Positions 1 to 11,490 of a stretch of 64,000 bases of DNA are shown here, piece by piece. The notes below the pieces were generated by a model. The model was given only the letters and a program-made list of their open reading frames with translations. It did no database searches and was not told where the DNA came from. How positions within the stretch are numbered: position 1 is the first letter of the stretch; each line of letters begins with the position of its first letter. Origin of the DNA: Muscardinus avellanarius (Eukaryota; Chordata; Mammalia; Rodentia; Gliridae); NCBI GenBank assembly GCA_963383645.1, contig OY726571.1, positions 80,373,108 to 80,437,107 on the forward strand, written 5' to 3'. The translations under genes were made by a program, and so were the position numbers.

Positions 1-370
1 GTAAGAGAAGCCTGTTTCCCAGAGCCCAATTATTTAATATATTTGCTGTAATGATGCTTCTTATGGCCAAAGTTACAACATCGCCCTTAATTAGATGTGA
101 GATGCATCTTTACATTTGCGGGGGAACCATTGTTATATGCTCGGCGCCGTGTGAGCCAATGTGATACCCTAAGAGGTGGAGGAGATGCAGCTTCCCTCAG
201 GTAGTATCCGGCCCACGAGATGGAGAGAGATACCGAGCTGATGAGATGCATTAGGTAGGGGATAGACTGAGACCTGTCCAGGTGAGGATGGGAAAGAAAG
301 AGGGAGGGAAATCGGACACATCTCTCGTTCATTTCCAAAACTGCCTTAGAAGACAACAATCACAGCCAGG
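1..370. promoter_or_regulatory. Putative conserved non-coding block at left edge
   Basis: Repeat-free stretch with CCCAATTATTTAATA, CTTAATTAGATG and CCATTGTTATATG (SOX- and homeobox-like) plus several retained CpGs (TCGGCGCCGTG). Short open frames exist on both strands but show no family similarity or splice context. Compositional call only. Confidence 0.25.
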
Positions 371-949
371 TATCAGAATCAGCAGACTATAGTTACGACT
401 TATATTCATGACTTTGAGGATGACATTTTTATCCAAATGTCACACTTGCTTACAAAAATACCACAAAGAGAAACCCACAGACACCAAAAGAATCTATTCT
501 TAGATCCACAATCCATGAAATGTTTAACTATATCCAAAGAGAGCCGTGAAGAGTTTGCAAATGTGTTTTCAGAATAAGCAATCCACCAGAAAAGGCAAAT
601 ACGATCGATGATAACAAATATAATAAAATTGAACGAGCACTGGAATGGAAAATGGTAGCCATAGGATTTAAACTGCAAAGAGGCAAATGTACAGTGGCAG
701 GAATTGAGAATACTGAGATAAAACTGTTTGCCTTGGGTGTGGGAAGAGGCTGGCTCCCAAGTGGTGAACAGAGATGTTTAAGCCATCTCTTTTAACAACA
801 CAGAACAAGAGACAGAAGTTAGAAAGGAATTCATGAGAATAAAGAGGGACCCAAAACAGAAGGCAGCTATAGAGTTACCATGTGACAGAAGAGAGCCCAC
901 TAGGGTTTTAATTTTCACTCTAAAGGCTGCGTAACATTAAAGGTGGAGC

Positions 950-1160
950 TACCAGGCATGGTGGCGCACCCTTGTAATCCCTGTGCTTGGGAGGCTGAGA
1001 CAGGAGGATCGCACAAGTTGGAAGCCAGCCTCAGCTACTTAGTGAGGCTCTCAGCAACTTAGTAAGACCGTTTCCAAATAAAGTGTAAAATAGGTCTGGG
1101 AGTATAGCCCAGAAGTAGAAAAGCCCCTGGGTTCCACCCCAGTACCACACACACAAAAAA
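950..1160 (+). mobile_element. B1-ID chimeric SINE, subfamily B
   Basis: Starts ACCAGGCATGGTGGCGCA and ends with 'GGTCTGGGAGTATAGCCC' and a CA/A tail. Flanked by a perfect 14-bp target-site duplication, ATTAAAGGTGGAGC (936-949 and 1161-1174). Confidence 0.92.
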
Positions 1161-1354
1161 ATTAAAGGTGGAGCAATATTAATTTTAGGGCAAACATACT
1201 TTTAAAGCACTTTATTATAAATTGCTTATATAATATGCATGAATTTTTAAAAACTTGGAAGATGAAAAATAAACAAGCATGACCTTCTGATCTCATGACC
1301 CAGATGTAACTGTAAGTAATGTTTTGACAATTCTCCCTGCCTCCCTCTCTCTCT

Positions 1355-1357
<3 letters not shown>

Positions 1358-1397
<40 letters not shown>
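1358..1397. repeat. (AC)n microsatellite
   Basis: About 20 uninterrupted AC units after a CT-rich run. Confidence 0.95.
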
Positions 1398-1399
<2 letters not shown>

Positions 1400-2394
1400 G
1401 ATTATATTATACATATAATTTATGTCATTTTTACTTTAAAATCATACTATGAACACGCCATTCAATGTTAGTTGAAAATAATAAAATTTAGTGATGCTAT
1501 ATCATAATTAATGGAAACAGAAGTTTTAAATGAGCAGAGTAAACTTTCGACCACTAATGTCCAGTGACCGTGTCGTACGAGCTGCTCAGTGGCCGTACCT
1601 GGGAAGGTCAGAGGGCTCTTCTCTGAGAGCCCAGCACCTCGTGGAGGGAGAGCACACAGGCGTGAGCCACTTCTCTCTCCACATCTGTGGCCGGCATCTC
1701 CATACTACCTTAGGAAACAAGAGAAAAGCCAAATCCCCAGTTGAATCCCGCCCTGCCCGGTGCCCCACCTCCTCACACACTCCCCCCACCAAACTAGCCC
1801 CTGGGCCCACTAGCTTCCCAGTTTTGATCCAACTAACTCAAGAAACCCCCCAGCCTCTTCACCAGGCTCTTCCCCTCCTTCATGTCCATGGCAACCTCAT
1901 GGACTCCTTCCCTCTCCATCTTGCTATGAGCATCTGAGTGGTACCACCCAGGGGAGAAGCCACCCCACAACTTGGTCCAAATAGCAATTGGACTCCCTCA
2001 ATACCCCCTCAGCCCCACCTTGCCACACACCATCTTCACATAGAGTGATGTCCATCCCAGCCCGCCTGCAGCCAGGACCAAAGCACAGAACTGCAGCACT
2101 GTCTGTCCCATGCCCTCCCTCCCGCCCAGCTCATTGTCCCTGCTCTGAGCCTATGGTGGCTGCATGTTACAGTCTACACACAATGAATCCTAGTCAATGT
2201 CCATGTCTTCATGAGGATTGCCTCCAATCTATCCCCAAAGCCCACAACCAAACACAAGCATTGCCTCCCCTGTACACTTATTATCACACAAGCCTTATTT
2301 ATGCATAAATCACACTTGGTTTTATCAGTTTCTTTTACTGACTCAGCTCCTATCCCACTGCACCCTGGACTCCTCCAGGCACAGACCAGACCAC

Positions 2395-2470
2395 ATTTGT
2401 CTTTGTGAGTCTCAGCACAATGTCTGCCTCACAACAGGTTTTGAGAAAGTATTTGTTAAACTGAATAATA
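2395..2470 (+). mobile_element. L2-like 3' tail fragment
   Basis: The text 'CTCAGCACAATGTCTGCCTCACAACAG...AAGTATTTGTTAAACTGAAT' resembles the L2 ending (cagtgcctggcacacagtaggtgctcaataaatatttgttgaatgaa). Diverged. Confidence 0.45.
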
Positions 2471-3583
2471 CAAAGCATTATAGAAACACCAAACTTCTGG
2501 CATTGCCTGGGAGTATTATTTGCAATAGAATTTGTATGAGTATAGTGTTTAACCATAGCCAAGATCTGTGGGCCAATGTGAATGTTCCAAAGTCAATCAG
2601 GCCATAAATCAGAATGTTAACATCATTCGACACAAAAGATTTGCCAAAAAAAAAGCCAGACTACAATGGCAAAGAATTTAAGTGATGGAATATGTTCCCC
2701 TTCTGTTGATGCCGTGGCAAAACATAACTGAAGATACACTCCATGGAAAAGTCAAAGAAAAAAATGTTGAAAATTGAAAACACCTGCGTGCATAGCGAAA
2801 TTTCCTGGGAAATTTGCAAAAGTGTTCTTTTTTATAATGGACCATATTATTCATACATTTTTAAAATCTTACCCTTTTCCCCTTATTATTATGACTCATT
2901 TAAATTGGCAATTTAAATCACAATCACAATTATCATGTGCAATGGTTATGCAGTTATTCCTCGAGCAACACCAGATATCCTAGCCACAACTCATCAAAGG
3001 TATAAGTCACGTGGAATAGAGATGTTCAGCCATCAATGGGACATGAAAATAGTTTTGGTGCCACTTGGGATATTCATTAAAACACACCAAATCAGCAGGC
3101 AAGTGACCTTTTGGCCACAGACTGCCCATCTCTACACTTTTGCTGTGCCATTGACCATCTTGCACACATTCAAAATCTCTTCCTAGACCCTCCTCATAAG
3201 CATCAGTGTAATTTTCAACTGCTTATGAAATTATATCTTAAGTATTAGCAATTTTGTTTCCCCTAAAATTAATTGTACACAGTAAGAACAATAGCAGAAT
3301 ACCTGTACAGCATAGCAAAGTAAATTTTGGTGAGGAAATTGGGTTCTTGGTTAAAGTGATAACAGGACGATTATCCCTCATCTTCAACTCTGCCGCCCTT
3401 GTGGAACACCTAGTTTCTAGCTGTCTGAGATCCCTGCCTCGATCCCTCAGCCCCACACTTTCCCTACTCTTTCTAATCTACTCTTGCAGCAGCAAAATTT
3501 TCTTGCCAAAATTATCAACAACCGTTAACAATGATCATTCTATAGGTTCGTTCACTTGGTCTCTTAGCAGCTTCTAAAACAAA

Positions 3584-3838
3584 CTCTTCTTCTTCTTCTT
3601 CTTCTTCTTCTTCTTCTTCTTCTTCTTCTTCTTCTTCTTCTTCTTCTTCTTCTCCTCCTCCTCCTCCTTCTCCTCCTCCTCCTCCTCCTCCTCCTCTTCT
3701 CCTCCTCCTCCTCCTTCTCTCTCTCTCCTCTCTCTTCTCTCTTCTCTCTCTCCCTCTTCTCTTCTCTTCTCTTCTCCTCTCTCTCTCTTTTCTCTTCTCT
3801 CTCTCTCCTCTCTCTCTCTTTTCTCCTCTCTCTCTCTT

Positions 3839-3881
<43 letters not shown>
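3584..3881. repeat. 298-bp uninterrupted pyrimidine tract: (TTC)n, (TCC)n, (CT)n
   Basis: Every plus-strand base from 3584 to 3881 is C or T. About 70 bp of perfect TTC is followed by CTC/CTT mixtures and then about 40 bp of pure CT. Minus-strand frames through it give Glu/Lys/Arg runs that are artefacts. Confidence 0.97.
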
Positions 3882-3885
<4 letters not shown>

Positions 3886-4059
3886 CACTATTCTGGATTC
3901 ACCAGCATCACCAGCATCTTCACCCACGTCTCCCTGATAGTCCATCCTGTTCAACTCCTACCTGTTGGACCACCCCTAAAGCTGCATCATGGGTCATTTC
4001 TCTACCTACCCTATTTGTAGGTAATGCCATCGAGACCATAGTTTGGACACTGTCCATAT

Positions 4060-5075
4060 GCCAGTAATTCTCTAGGATATATCTCCAGCCTTGGGATCTT
4101 CATAGATCCCCAAACATATATGTCTCTCTGATTGCCTAACTCAACATCTCACCATGGGGTTCTGGCAGACATCTCAACATTAACATTGGCCTACACAGAG
4201 CTAGGAAACGGACTCTGGTTTCCCACTCTACACTGCTTATATACCCCATGCTCTCCACCTTCCCCACCACTCAATTGCAAAATCTGGGAATTACCCTAGT
4301 TCCTTCTTGCCCTTGTTCCTTACATCCATTTCATCATTAAATCTTGTTAGTTCACTCTTTTTCAAAAATGCATGCCAAATCCATGCATGTATTTCTATTT
4401 CTACTGCCAACTTAGTGTAGTCACCATTATTTGTTGGATGGGCTACTGTATCCTCTTACAAATAAGCATCCCACTTCTTCCACTCATGTCCTATTATTCA
4501 TCTTCTAGGTGATAGTCACATGATATTAATAGATGATGAAAAAATTTAACCCATTCTACAGCTAAGAAGCTCTCCAACATTATATCCTCCCATGACTGAA
4601 TTGAATGTCCTTACTGATGAAGACTTATGAAGACTTATAAAGATCTGGTGGTGAAGTTGCTTATAAACTGCATTTTATATCACCTTCTCCTTGTCCATTA
4701 AACTCCCACTACAACCACCTCCCCCTACCTTATGGCTCGTTACATCTTATGCTCTCTCTTCCTGGAATCTTCTTTCCTCTTCTTCCTTCAATAACTACTC
4801 CTAGTTATTCAGATCTCGGGCAACCCTCCTCATTCTGATGCCAGCGATGACCCAGGCATCCCTCTTGCCCTACTTCAGTTCTCTGCCTGGCACTGATTAC
4901 TGGCTGATATTTATGTTCATTCGTTTGTCTGGTGATTCCATTTGTTACATTCCACCCAAGTACAAGTTCCAAGAGAGCAGGGGGCTTGTCCACACACCTC
5001 ACTACTCCCTCCCCACCGCTGGAGCTCAGTGCAGAGGAGAATATAGGAGAGGGTTGTTGCATGATGAAGAGAGGG
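4060..5075 (+). mobile_element. L2 LINE, about 1 kb of the 3' region
   Basis: Diverged but collinear with L2: 'ATCTGGGAATTACCCTAGTTCC', 'CTCTTCCTGGAATCTTC', 'GGCAACCCTCCTC' and 'TCCAAGAGAGCAGGGGGCTTGTC' all follow L2 order. No intact frame. Ends just before a SINE. Confidence 0.72.
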
Positions 5076-5096
5076 CAGTCAAAAAGGTTTGCTGTA

Positions 5097-5301
5097 GGCC
5101 GGGCGCGGTGGCGCACGCTTGTAATCCCCGCGCCTGGGAGGCGGAGACAGGAGGATCGCGCTGGTTCGAAGCCAGCCGTGCTGGCTTAAGAGACCCCATT
5201 TCCAAATAAAAAAGTATAAAAAATAGGTCTGGGAGTGTAGCCCAGAGGGAGAAGGGCTTCCAGGAACCCCAGTACCACCACACACACACACAAAAAAAAA
5301 T
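5097..5301 (+). mobile_element. B1-ID SINE, subfamily C, young
   Basis: CpG-rich start GGCCGGGCGCGGTGGCGCA. It carries the subfamily C marks 'GTGCTGGCTTAAGAGACCC' and 'GGGCTTCCAGGAACCCCAG'. Perfect 11-bp duplication GGTTTGCTGTA (5086-5096, 5302-5312). Confidence 0.94.
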
Positions 5302-7202
5302 GGTTTGCTGTATTGAGACAGAACGTAAGGAGCCAAGAACTTGAAAACCACTATCCTGATTTATTCATTCTTCATGCTTTTATGGGGTTTTGCCCCAGTC
5401 CAGCCACACTTGGCAGTACAGCATTAGAAGGAGGATGCGGAAAAGAAAAATGGGATTTGAAAAAAAAAGATCAAAGTACAATCAATCTACAAGGGGATCG
5501 ACCTTTCATTTATGTGTCAAAGGCAGAAAAGTGGTTCCTTATAGATGCCTACATCCCAGTGCTTGGAAACCGTGAATATGCTGACTACACAGCAAAGGAG
5601 AAGCGAGATTACAGAGGAGCTAAGGGCTAATCGGCTGGCCCTAAGATGGGAGATACCTCCGGGTTTTTCAGGTGGATGCACTACAATGGCAACGGCCCTT
5701 TTAAGTGAAAGAGAAGGGTAGAAGAATGAGAGCCAGAGTGATACAGTATAAGAAAGAATTGAGCCGCCATTTCTGCCTTTGCAGACAGAAGGGGTCATAA
5801 GCCAAGGAGTGTGGGCAGCTTCCAGAAACCAGAGATGCAAGAACCCCAATACCCTCCTAGAGCTTCCAGAAGGAAAGAGGCCCTGAGATACTTTGACTTT
5901 ATAGCCTAGTGGAGCTCATTTTGAAATTCTGTCCTCCAGAAATAGATTTGTACTATTTTAAGCCAATAATTCGGGGGCAGAGGGGTTTGAGACTGTTGGC
6001 AATGGAAATAGCAACAATAGGAAATTAATATACCACATGTATATAAGGAATGGTACCCCAAAAATGAAGGCAATAGCCACCACCGCCCTTGCTGAGGCCA
6101 GCAGAGGCCGGCTGGGCTGGACTGGGCGAGGCAGCTGCTCAGACACTCACTGTTCCTCCTGCTGATAAGGTAAAGACCAGAAAACCCTCCTTTGAGCCCT
6201 CTGCCCTTTGTTTTTCTTCCTCAGGTGTTATCATTTCTCTTTCTCCCTCCCCTAAAAAATGCAAACCACCACCACCACCCCCCAGACACCCACATGTCTG
6301 ACAAAAGAAAGAGGATTAGCTATTTCCAGTCTTCCCTTCCCTAAAACCTTTGTAATGGAAGCTACTCGCTAACAAACTAAAAAGTGAGGATAAATTTGAT
6401 ACACAATACTGCTCTCATTCAATTACTACACCAAGGATCAAATTCAATGCTTGGATGCACGCTGCACCCAGATCCGGCTCTAATCTTTTTTTCTTTGAAT
6501 CATGAATAGACATTTTAGTGTATATTACACAGTAAAGCAAAAACAAACACTCTGGTAAAAATAAATAAATAAATAAAAATGCTCCTCAATTATTTTTCAC
6601 TTATCCCTTATGAATTTTATTGCCTAAAAAATGAAAGCAGAGCTGCTGAGGTAGGGAAGCCATCTCATCGCTGTGTTGTTCATAATAACTATGAATCTGT
6701 TTCCCCCTCTGAAACATGAAGCACATACTCTTGTGTTCCCAGCCTTTCTGCAGCTACAACAGTAGAAACGAAAGCGTGTTTGATGTATTAGCAACGCTAA
6801 CTTAACATCTCTACAGATCTCTAACTTCCTCCAATAAAAAACTTATCAAATTATAACTGATGTATTTAAGTACATGTAGTAAGGCCAACAATCTTGCTCT
6901 CCTGCCTGAATTATTAAAAATTATTCTTAAACAGCATATTATCATACTGTGATACATGTAGTGTTTGAAATTGTTTGAGATATATCAGGATAAATAAGAA
7001 GAAAAGGTAACATTGAGATGACCAATTCTAAATGCTTTCATTAAAATCTTTAGATATCTATTAACTGGAAGCTCTCTCTGTGAGCAAGGAAGTTGACTGC
7101 AACTATATACATAGGTTTCCCCTGATGTACTACTGAGGCTGCCTAATAAAAATGTTAAACCAAATGTAAAGCAAAACATTAGCATCAAAAAATCAGCTCC
7201 CA

Positions 7203-7471
7203 GCCGGGTGTGGTGGCACACGCTTGTAATCCCAGCAATTGGGAGGCTGAGACAGGAGGATCATGGTTGTGGACAGCCTCAGCTACTACTTAGTGAGGCC
7301 CTTTGCAACTCAGTGAGACCCTGTTACAAAAATAAAAGAATAAAAAATAGGGTTGGGGGTGTAGCTTGGAGGTAGAATGCCTCTGGGTTCCATTCTCAGT
7401 ACTGCAAAAAAAAAAAGAAGAAGAAAGAAGAAAGAAGGAAAGAAAGAAAGAAAGAAGGAAGGAAGGAAGGA

Positions 7472-7534
<63 letters not shown>

Positions 7535-7634
7535 GAAGGAAGGAAGGATAAAATAGGGCTGGGGGTATAGCTTGGAGGTAACAAGCCTGAGTTCAATCCC
7601 CAATACCACACACACAGAGAAAAAAAAAAAAAAA
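7203..7634 (+). mobile_element. B1-ID-ID SINE (two ID units) with a GAAA array between them
   Basis: B1 half at 7203-7330 and first ID unit ending CAGTACTGCAAAA at about 7410. A 143-bp pure purine tract (7406-7548, GAAA/GGAA) follows, then a second ID unit (GGGCTGGGGGTATAGCTTGG...ATACCACAC) and an A tail. Confidence 0.85.
7406..7548. repeat. (GAAA)n/(GGAA)n purine tract
   Basis: 143 consecutive purines on the plus strand, mostly GAAA with GGAA ends, grown inside a SINE between two ID units. Confidence 0.95.
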
Positions 7635-8257
7635 CTAGTCAATGACGGTGAATGTTCTGAGTGCATCTTATTTGGTGCAGTGACAAATCCCAAATGTCTT
7701 TCAATCAGTTAATCGTGTCCTATAAGCTCAAGTAAAAATTCTACAGGAATAAGAATGTCACATCATTTTCTTAGCAATTTATAATGCTACATGAATTTGA
7801 CTTTATCCATACATATCCTTATATGGGCTGAAATTTTTATAACCACAGTTTAAAACACCTGGCTTCTTTCCACTGCCTGACTCCCACTCCAGGGTATTAA
7901 GTATCATTTGTTATGAAACTGATATATAAATTTGACTATTAAATATTTGCATAGAATTGATTTTAACCACCACAGGTATTTGATCTTAACTTTAAGTGGA
8001 TGTAACAAAATATTCTAAGTATAGAGAGAAAGCAAAAGTAGGATTATTATCATTGATTTCCCCTAAATATGGGCAATTTTGTTCTTATCTCTACATTTAT
8101 ATTTTATTTCTCTTAGATATAGATGTTTTAGGGTATCATCAAAATCAGAAATTTACTCAAAGTAAAAGGAGCAAAGCATATATTTATAATATATATAAAT
8201 CACAATGCCTTTCTTTCTGACTTAAATAAATTTTAAAATGATTTCTGAAGTCTTTTT

Positions 8258-8476
8258 TTTTTTGGGGGGGGGGGTTCCTGGGGATGGAACCCAGGGGCAT
8301 TTGACCTCCGAGCTATACCCTCTGCCCTGATTTTTATTCTTTATTTTCAAACAGGGTCTCACTAAGTTGCAGAGAGTCTCACTAAGTAGCTGAGGCTGAG
8401 GCTATCTGCAAACCACGATCCTCCGGTCTCAGCCTCCCAAATGCTGGGATTACAAGCATGTACCACCACCCCCAGC
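8258..8476 (-). mobile_element. B1-ID SINE, subfamily A
   Basis: Poly-T, then 'CTGGGGATGGAACCCAGG...TGGGATTACAAGC'. 14-bp duplication TCTGAAGTCTTTTT at 8244-8257 and 8477-8490. A G-run of about 12 follows the T run. Confidence 0.9.
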
Positions 8477-8586
8477 TCTGAAGTCTTTTTCAGATATGTG
8501 AGACTGACAATGATTAAGATCACCTAAACCAACAAGTATATAAAACTTTACTTTTTCATTTCTATCCTTATAAAAATTACACTACA

Positions 8587-8791
8587 GCCAGGCGTGGTGA
8601 CGCACGCTTGTAATCCCAGCATTCGGGAGGCTGAGACCGGAGGATCGCGGTTCGCGGACAGCCTCAGCTACTTAGTGAGGCTCTCTGCAACTCAGTGAGA
8701 CCTTGTTTCAAAACAAAGAATAAAAAATTGGGCAGGGGGAGTAGCTCGGAGGTCAAATGCCTCTGGGTTCCACCCCCAAACCCCCCCCAAA
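8587..8791 (+). mobile_element. B1-ID SINE, subfamily A
   Basis: Complete element with perfect 15-bp duplication AAAAATTACACTACA (8572-8586, 8792-8806). Inserted about 110 bp from the preceding inverted copy, giving an inverted SINE pair. Confidence 0.92.
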
Positions 8792-8934
8792 AAAAATTAC
8801 ACTACAAATGAGTTTTAATTCATTAGAATAATTGAATTTTTCCTCTTTCCACCCCAGGGACTTGGAGATACCTAAAAAAATGGACTGAAATGCACGATTT
8901 CTGTTCTTAATTCTGACTGACCCAGCTACCTCCA

Positions 8935-9084
8935 GGTTCAAAGCCAATCTCTGCAACTTCAAAATAAAAAATATAAAGGGCTGAGTGTATAGCTTACCAT
9001 TAGAATGCCCCTGGGCACAATCCCCAGTTTCAAAGAAAGAGAGGGACAGAGAAAAAGGTAAAAAAAAAAAAAAAAAAAAAAAAA
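8935..9084 (+). mobile_element. 5'-truncated SINE/ID fragment
   Basis: Remnant of the B1 end ('GGTTCAAAGCCAATCTCTGCAACTT'), then an ID unit 'GGGCTGAGTGTATAGCTTACC...AATCCCCAG' and a poly-A of about 24. Confidence 0.75.
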
Positions 9085-9589
9085 GAAGTAAAGACAGACT
9101 TCAGAGGCCACTCACTCGAAACGTTTGGCTGTAAAGAGTCCACAGCCCTGCAAAACCCAACTCAGAGGCCCAGGGATGTGGAGATCAGAAGGAATGAGAG
9201 CTGGGGTGGAAGCCCGTGTCTCCTACTCCTGCCTTCCAGTGAATTTATCACAGATGTCAACCTCAAAGCTGTTGCCAAGGCTGTGTTCCTAATGCACGAG
9301 CAAGTCCCATGAAAGCCAAATATTCCTGCAGAAACCCAAACAGTTCCCATTCAGCCATGGCCAAGTTAAAACAAAACAGTGAATCTTGAAAGCATAAATG
9401 TAGATGGAAGTGTACTTCACGAGTATACCCATCATTCTCATGACACAGACATTTATTGGAGTTTAATCCTTAGGTAAAACACTTCAATGAATTCCAGCAT
9501 AGTCATCCACTGCAGGGAAACAGATAGGACAAGAAGGAGAGAAATCTACAGGCCATCAGAGCCCTGGACCACTTTCTACCTGACACTTA

Positions 9590-9690
9590 AGTGAATGTCA
9601 TCTACTTAGTATAGTCATTAATACTCATTTCAGATAGAGAAATAAGACTCTGTAGCTTCAGAAGATGATTAAGAACTTATACAAGAAATC
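9590..9690 (+). mobile_element. MIR-like fragment
   Basis: 'TAGTCATTAATACTCATTTCAGATAGAGAAATAAGACTC' resembles the MIR 3' core (attattatccccattttacagatgaggaaactg). Weak. Confidence 0.4.
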
Positions 9691-9989
9691 TAAAAAAAAC
9701 AGAATCTAAAGGCAAACCAGGATCATAAATGTTCAAAATCTCTCTGCAGTTGATAAACTCAAGGGAGAAGATTGAAATCCTTCTCCAAAAAGTTTCTGAA
9801 TTATATGTACAGCATATACTTAAAGGATTAAATACCTAGCTCAAATATAAATAGAAAAATGGACTAAATATGCATTTTTGAAAGTTAGTTATTAATCTCA
9901 ATTATTATCAAATTACAGTTTTTAATAATCCAAGACTGCAGCACTCAACTTTCAACTGTTAGTGATAATATGTTTTACGATAATGTGTT

Positions 9990-10500
9990 TAATGTGATAT
10001 TACTGTAGGTATAAACAAGTAACTACTTCCAATGTTTATCTGACTCTGAGACAGGTGCCAGTGGTCTTCACTTAAGGTAAAGTGACTTACAGTGAAAATA
10101 TGCAAATCAGTCAAGTCATTGTGGATAAAGGGATTATTTTTCATCCTAATCAAATTGACACGGGTAATATGCCTGAATTGCTCATTAAATCTGAGTGAAG
10201 GCATCTTTAACTTGTCTTAGCATTTTGCAAATTAGCATATTTCTACTTGCTTTAGACAACCAAAGTAAGATCTCTCGAATCTGAGCCTTTCCGGTGTTTA
10301 TAGAGCAGCCATAGTAATTTTTAAGAGAATGATAAAATTTTATCAAAGCTGATGCCTTGCTAAGATATAACTTAGCTTTGATCAGTAGTTAATCTTCCAT
10401 CCTGACATCAAATGGAAATTACAATGTACTCACTTTAGCATATCTTCTTGGGGTATGCTTCAAGTCTACAATTCTAGGAACTGATGTCAATAAACAGCTG
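9990..10500. promoter_or_regulatory. Putative enhancer-like block with octamer and paired TCF/LEF-like motifs
   Basis: Repeat-free and AT-rich. It contains an ATGCAAATC octamer near 10100, a TTTGCAAATTAGCATA string near 10224, and an inverted pair ATCAAAGCT (10342-10350) / AGCTTTGAT (10374-10382), each a TCF/LEF-type core. Between and overlapping these lies a second inverted repeat, GCTAAG-ATATAA-CTTAGC (10359-10376). Function is inferred from motifs only. Confidence 0.3.
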
Positions 10501-11344
10501 ATAAAAACAAAATATTTTTGTAAGATATTTTTCCCTGCAATAGATGCCATGGTCATTTAAACAATTCTATTGAACTCTAGTTGAGATGGTTCCTTAACCA
10601 CAGATATGCCCATATGTGTGTAGTTTATGTAAACATAAAATGTTGAGCCATCAATGGGAAAAGAGATCACAATAGCCTAAACTAATGATAGAAGTGTGCA
10701 CCTGGGCCATAAAATGGCACTGTTCGTTATGAAACTATCAAGGGAGAAAATTCAAAACAAAACAGCCAGCACTTTTCTCACTTTGATTTGATGTTCCAAC
10801 AACAGATATTGACTGGGCAGCCACCAGGCTCTGCACTCATTCAATGTGCACTATCATGTATGAATTTGGTCTTTAAATGTATGTATGCTATGTTTTAGCA
10901 AAGATAGAAAATATTCTTCTTTTACATTTTAACCTATAACTGGAGTTCGTCACTGTCCTGATTTCATCCCAAAGGAATAATTCTTGCTTCCTAAATTTGG
11001 AAATGGTATCTTTCGGGTATTTTTGCTTCTTTCTTGACTTTCTTGACTGATAATTGAGAAATACAAATTATCTTCCCTATTTTCAGCTTGGTAGGGAAAG
11101 AAATTTAGCAATCTTTCATTGGATTTTTCATTAAACTATAATTTTCAACATTTCCCTTGTATTACATATAATGTGAATTAATATTTATTTGGTCATTATA
11201 ATATTTTTAGATATATACTTTATAATAAAAAATAATATACAAATATAATATTATTCAAAATATTTTAACATTTAAAAATATTATTATAGTTCCAGATAAA
11301 GTATAACACAAATATTGGTAAACCTAAAAATTTATCTACCTATG

Positions 11345-11490
11345 GTAAATACCATGCAAAGTGTGTTACATGTGTTAACTCATTTAATGCCCATAACAAC
11401 TTTATGAAATAATTATTAGTATTACCTGCATTTCACACCTAAGAAATGGAGAGACTGTCAAGTTCTTGGCTAGCAAGCCGAGAAAGCAAG
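11345..11490 (+). mobile_element. MIR SINE
   Basis: 'GTGTTAACTCATTTAATGCCCATAACAACTTTATGAAATAATTATTAGTATTACC...AAGAAATGGAGAGAC' follows the MIR consensus order closely. Confidence 0.75.

Noticed and set aside
1530..1937. Plus-strand open frame of 135 codons
   Set aside because: No recognisable family, no splice or promoter context, moderately GC-rich intron.
3360..3400. Candidate start of exon 8 ('CAG/AAG' then ATGAGGG on the minus strand)
   Set aside because: It meets a stop codon after two codons and lacks a pyrimidine tract.
3515..3954. Minus-strand frames of Glu/Arg/Lys runs
   Set aside because: Translation of the pure pyrimidine tract; not a coiled-coil gene.
8587..8791. ID halves of the SINEs as functional tRNA-Ala genes
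   Set aside because: They keep box A/B-like motifs but lack a foldable cloverleaf with an anticodon arm, and sit inside retroposed chimeras.
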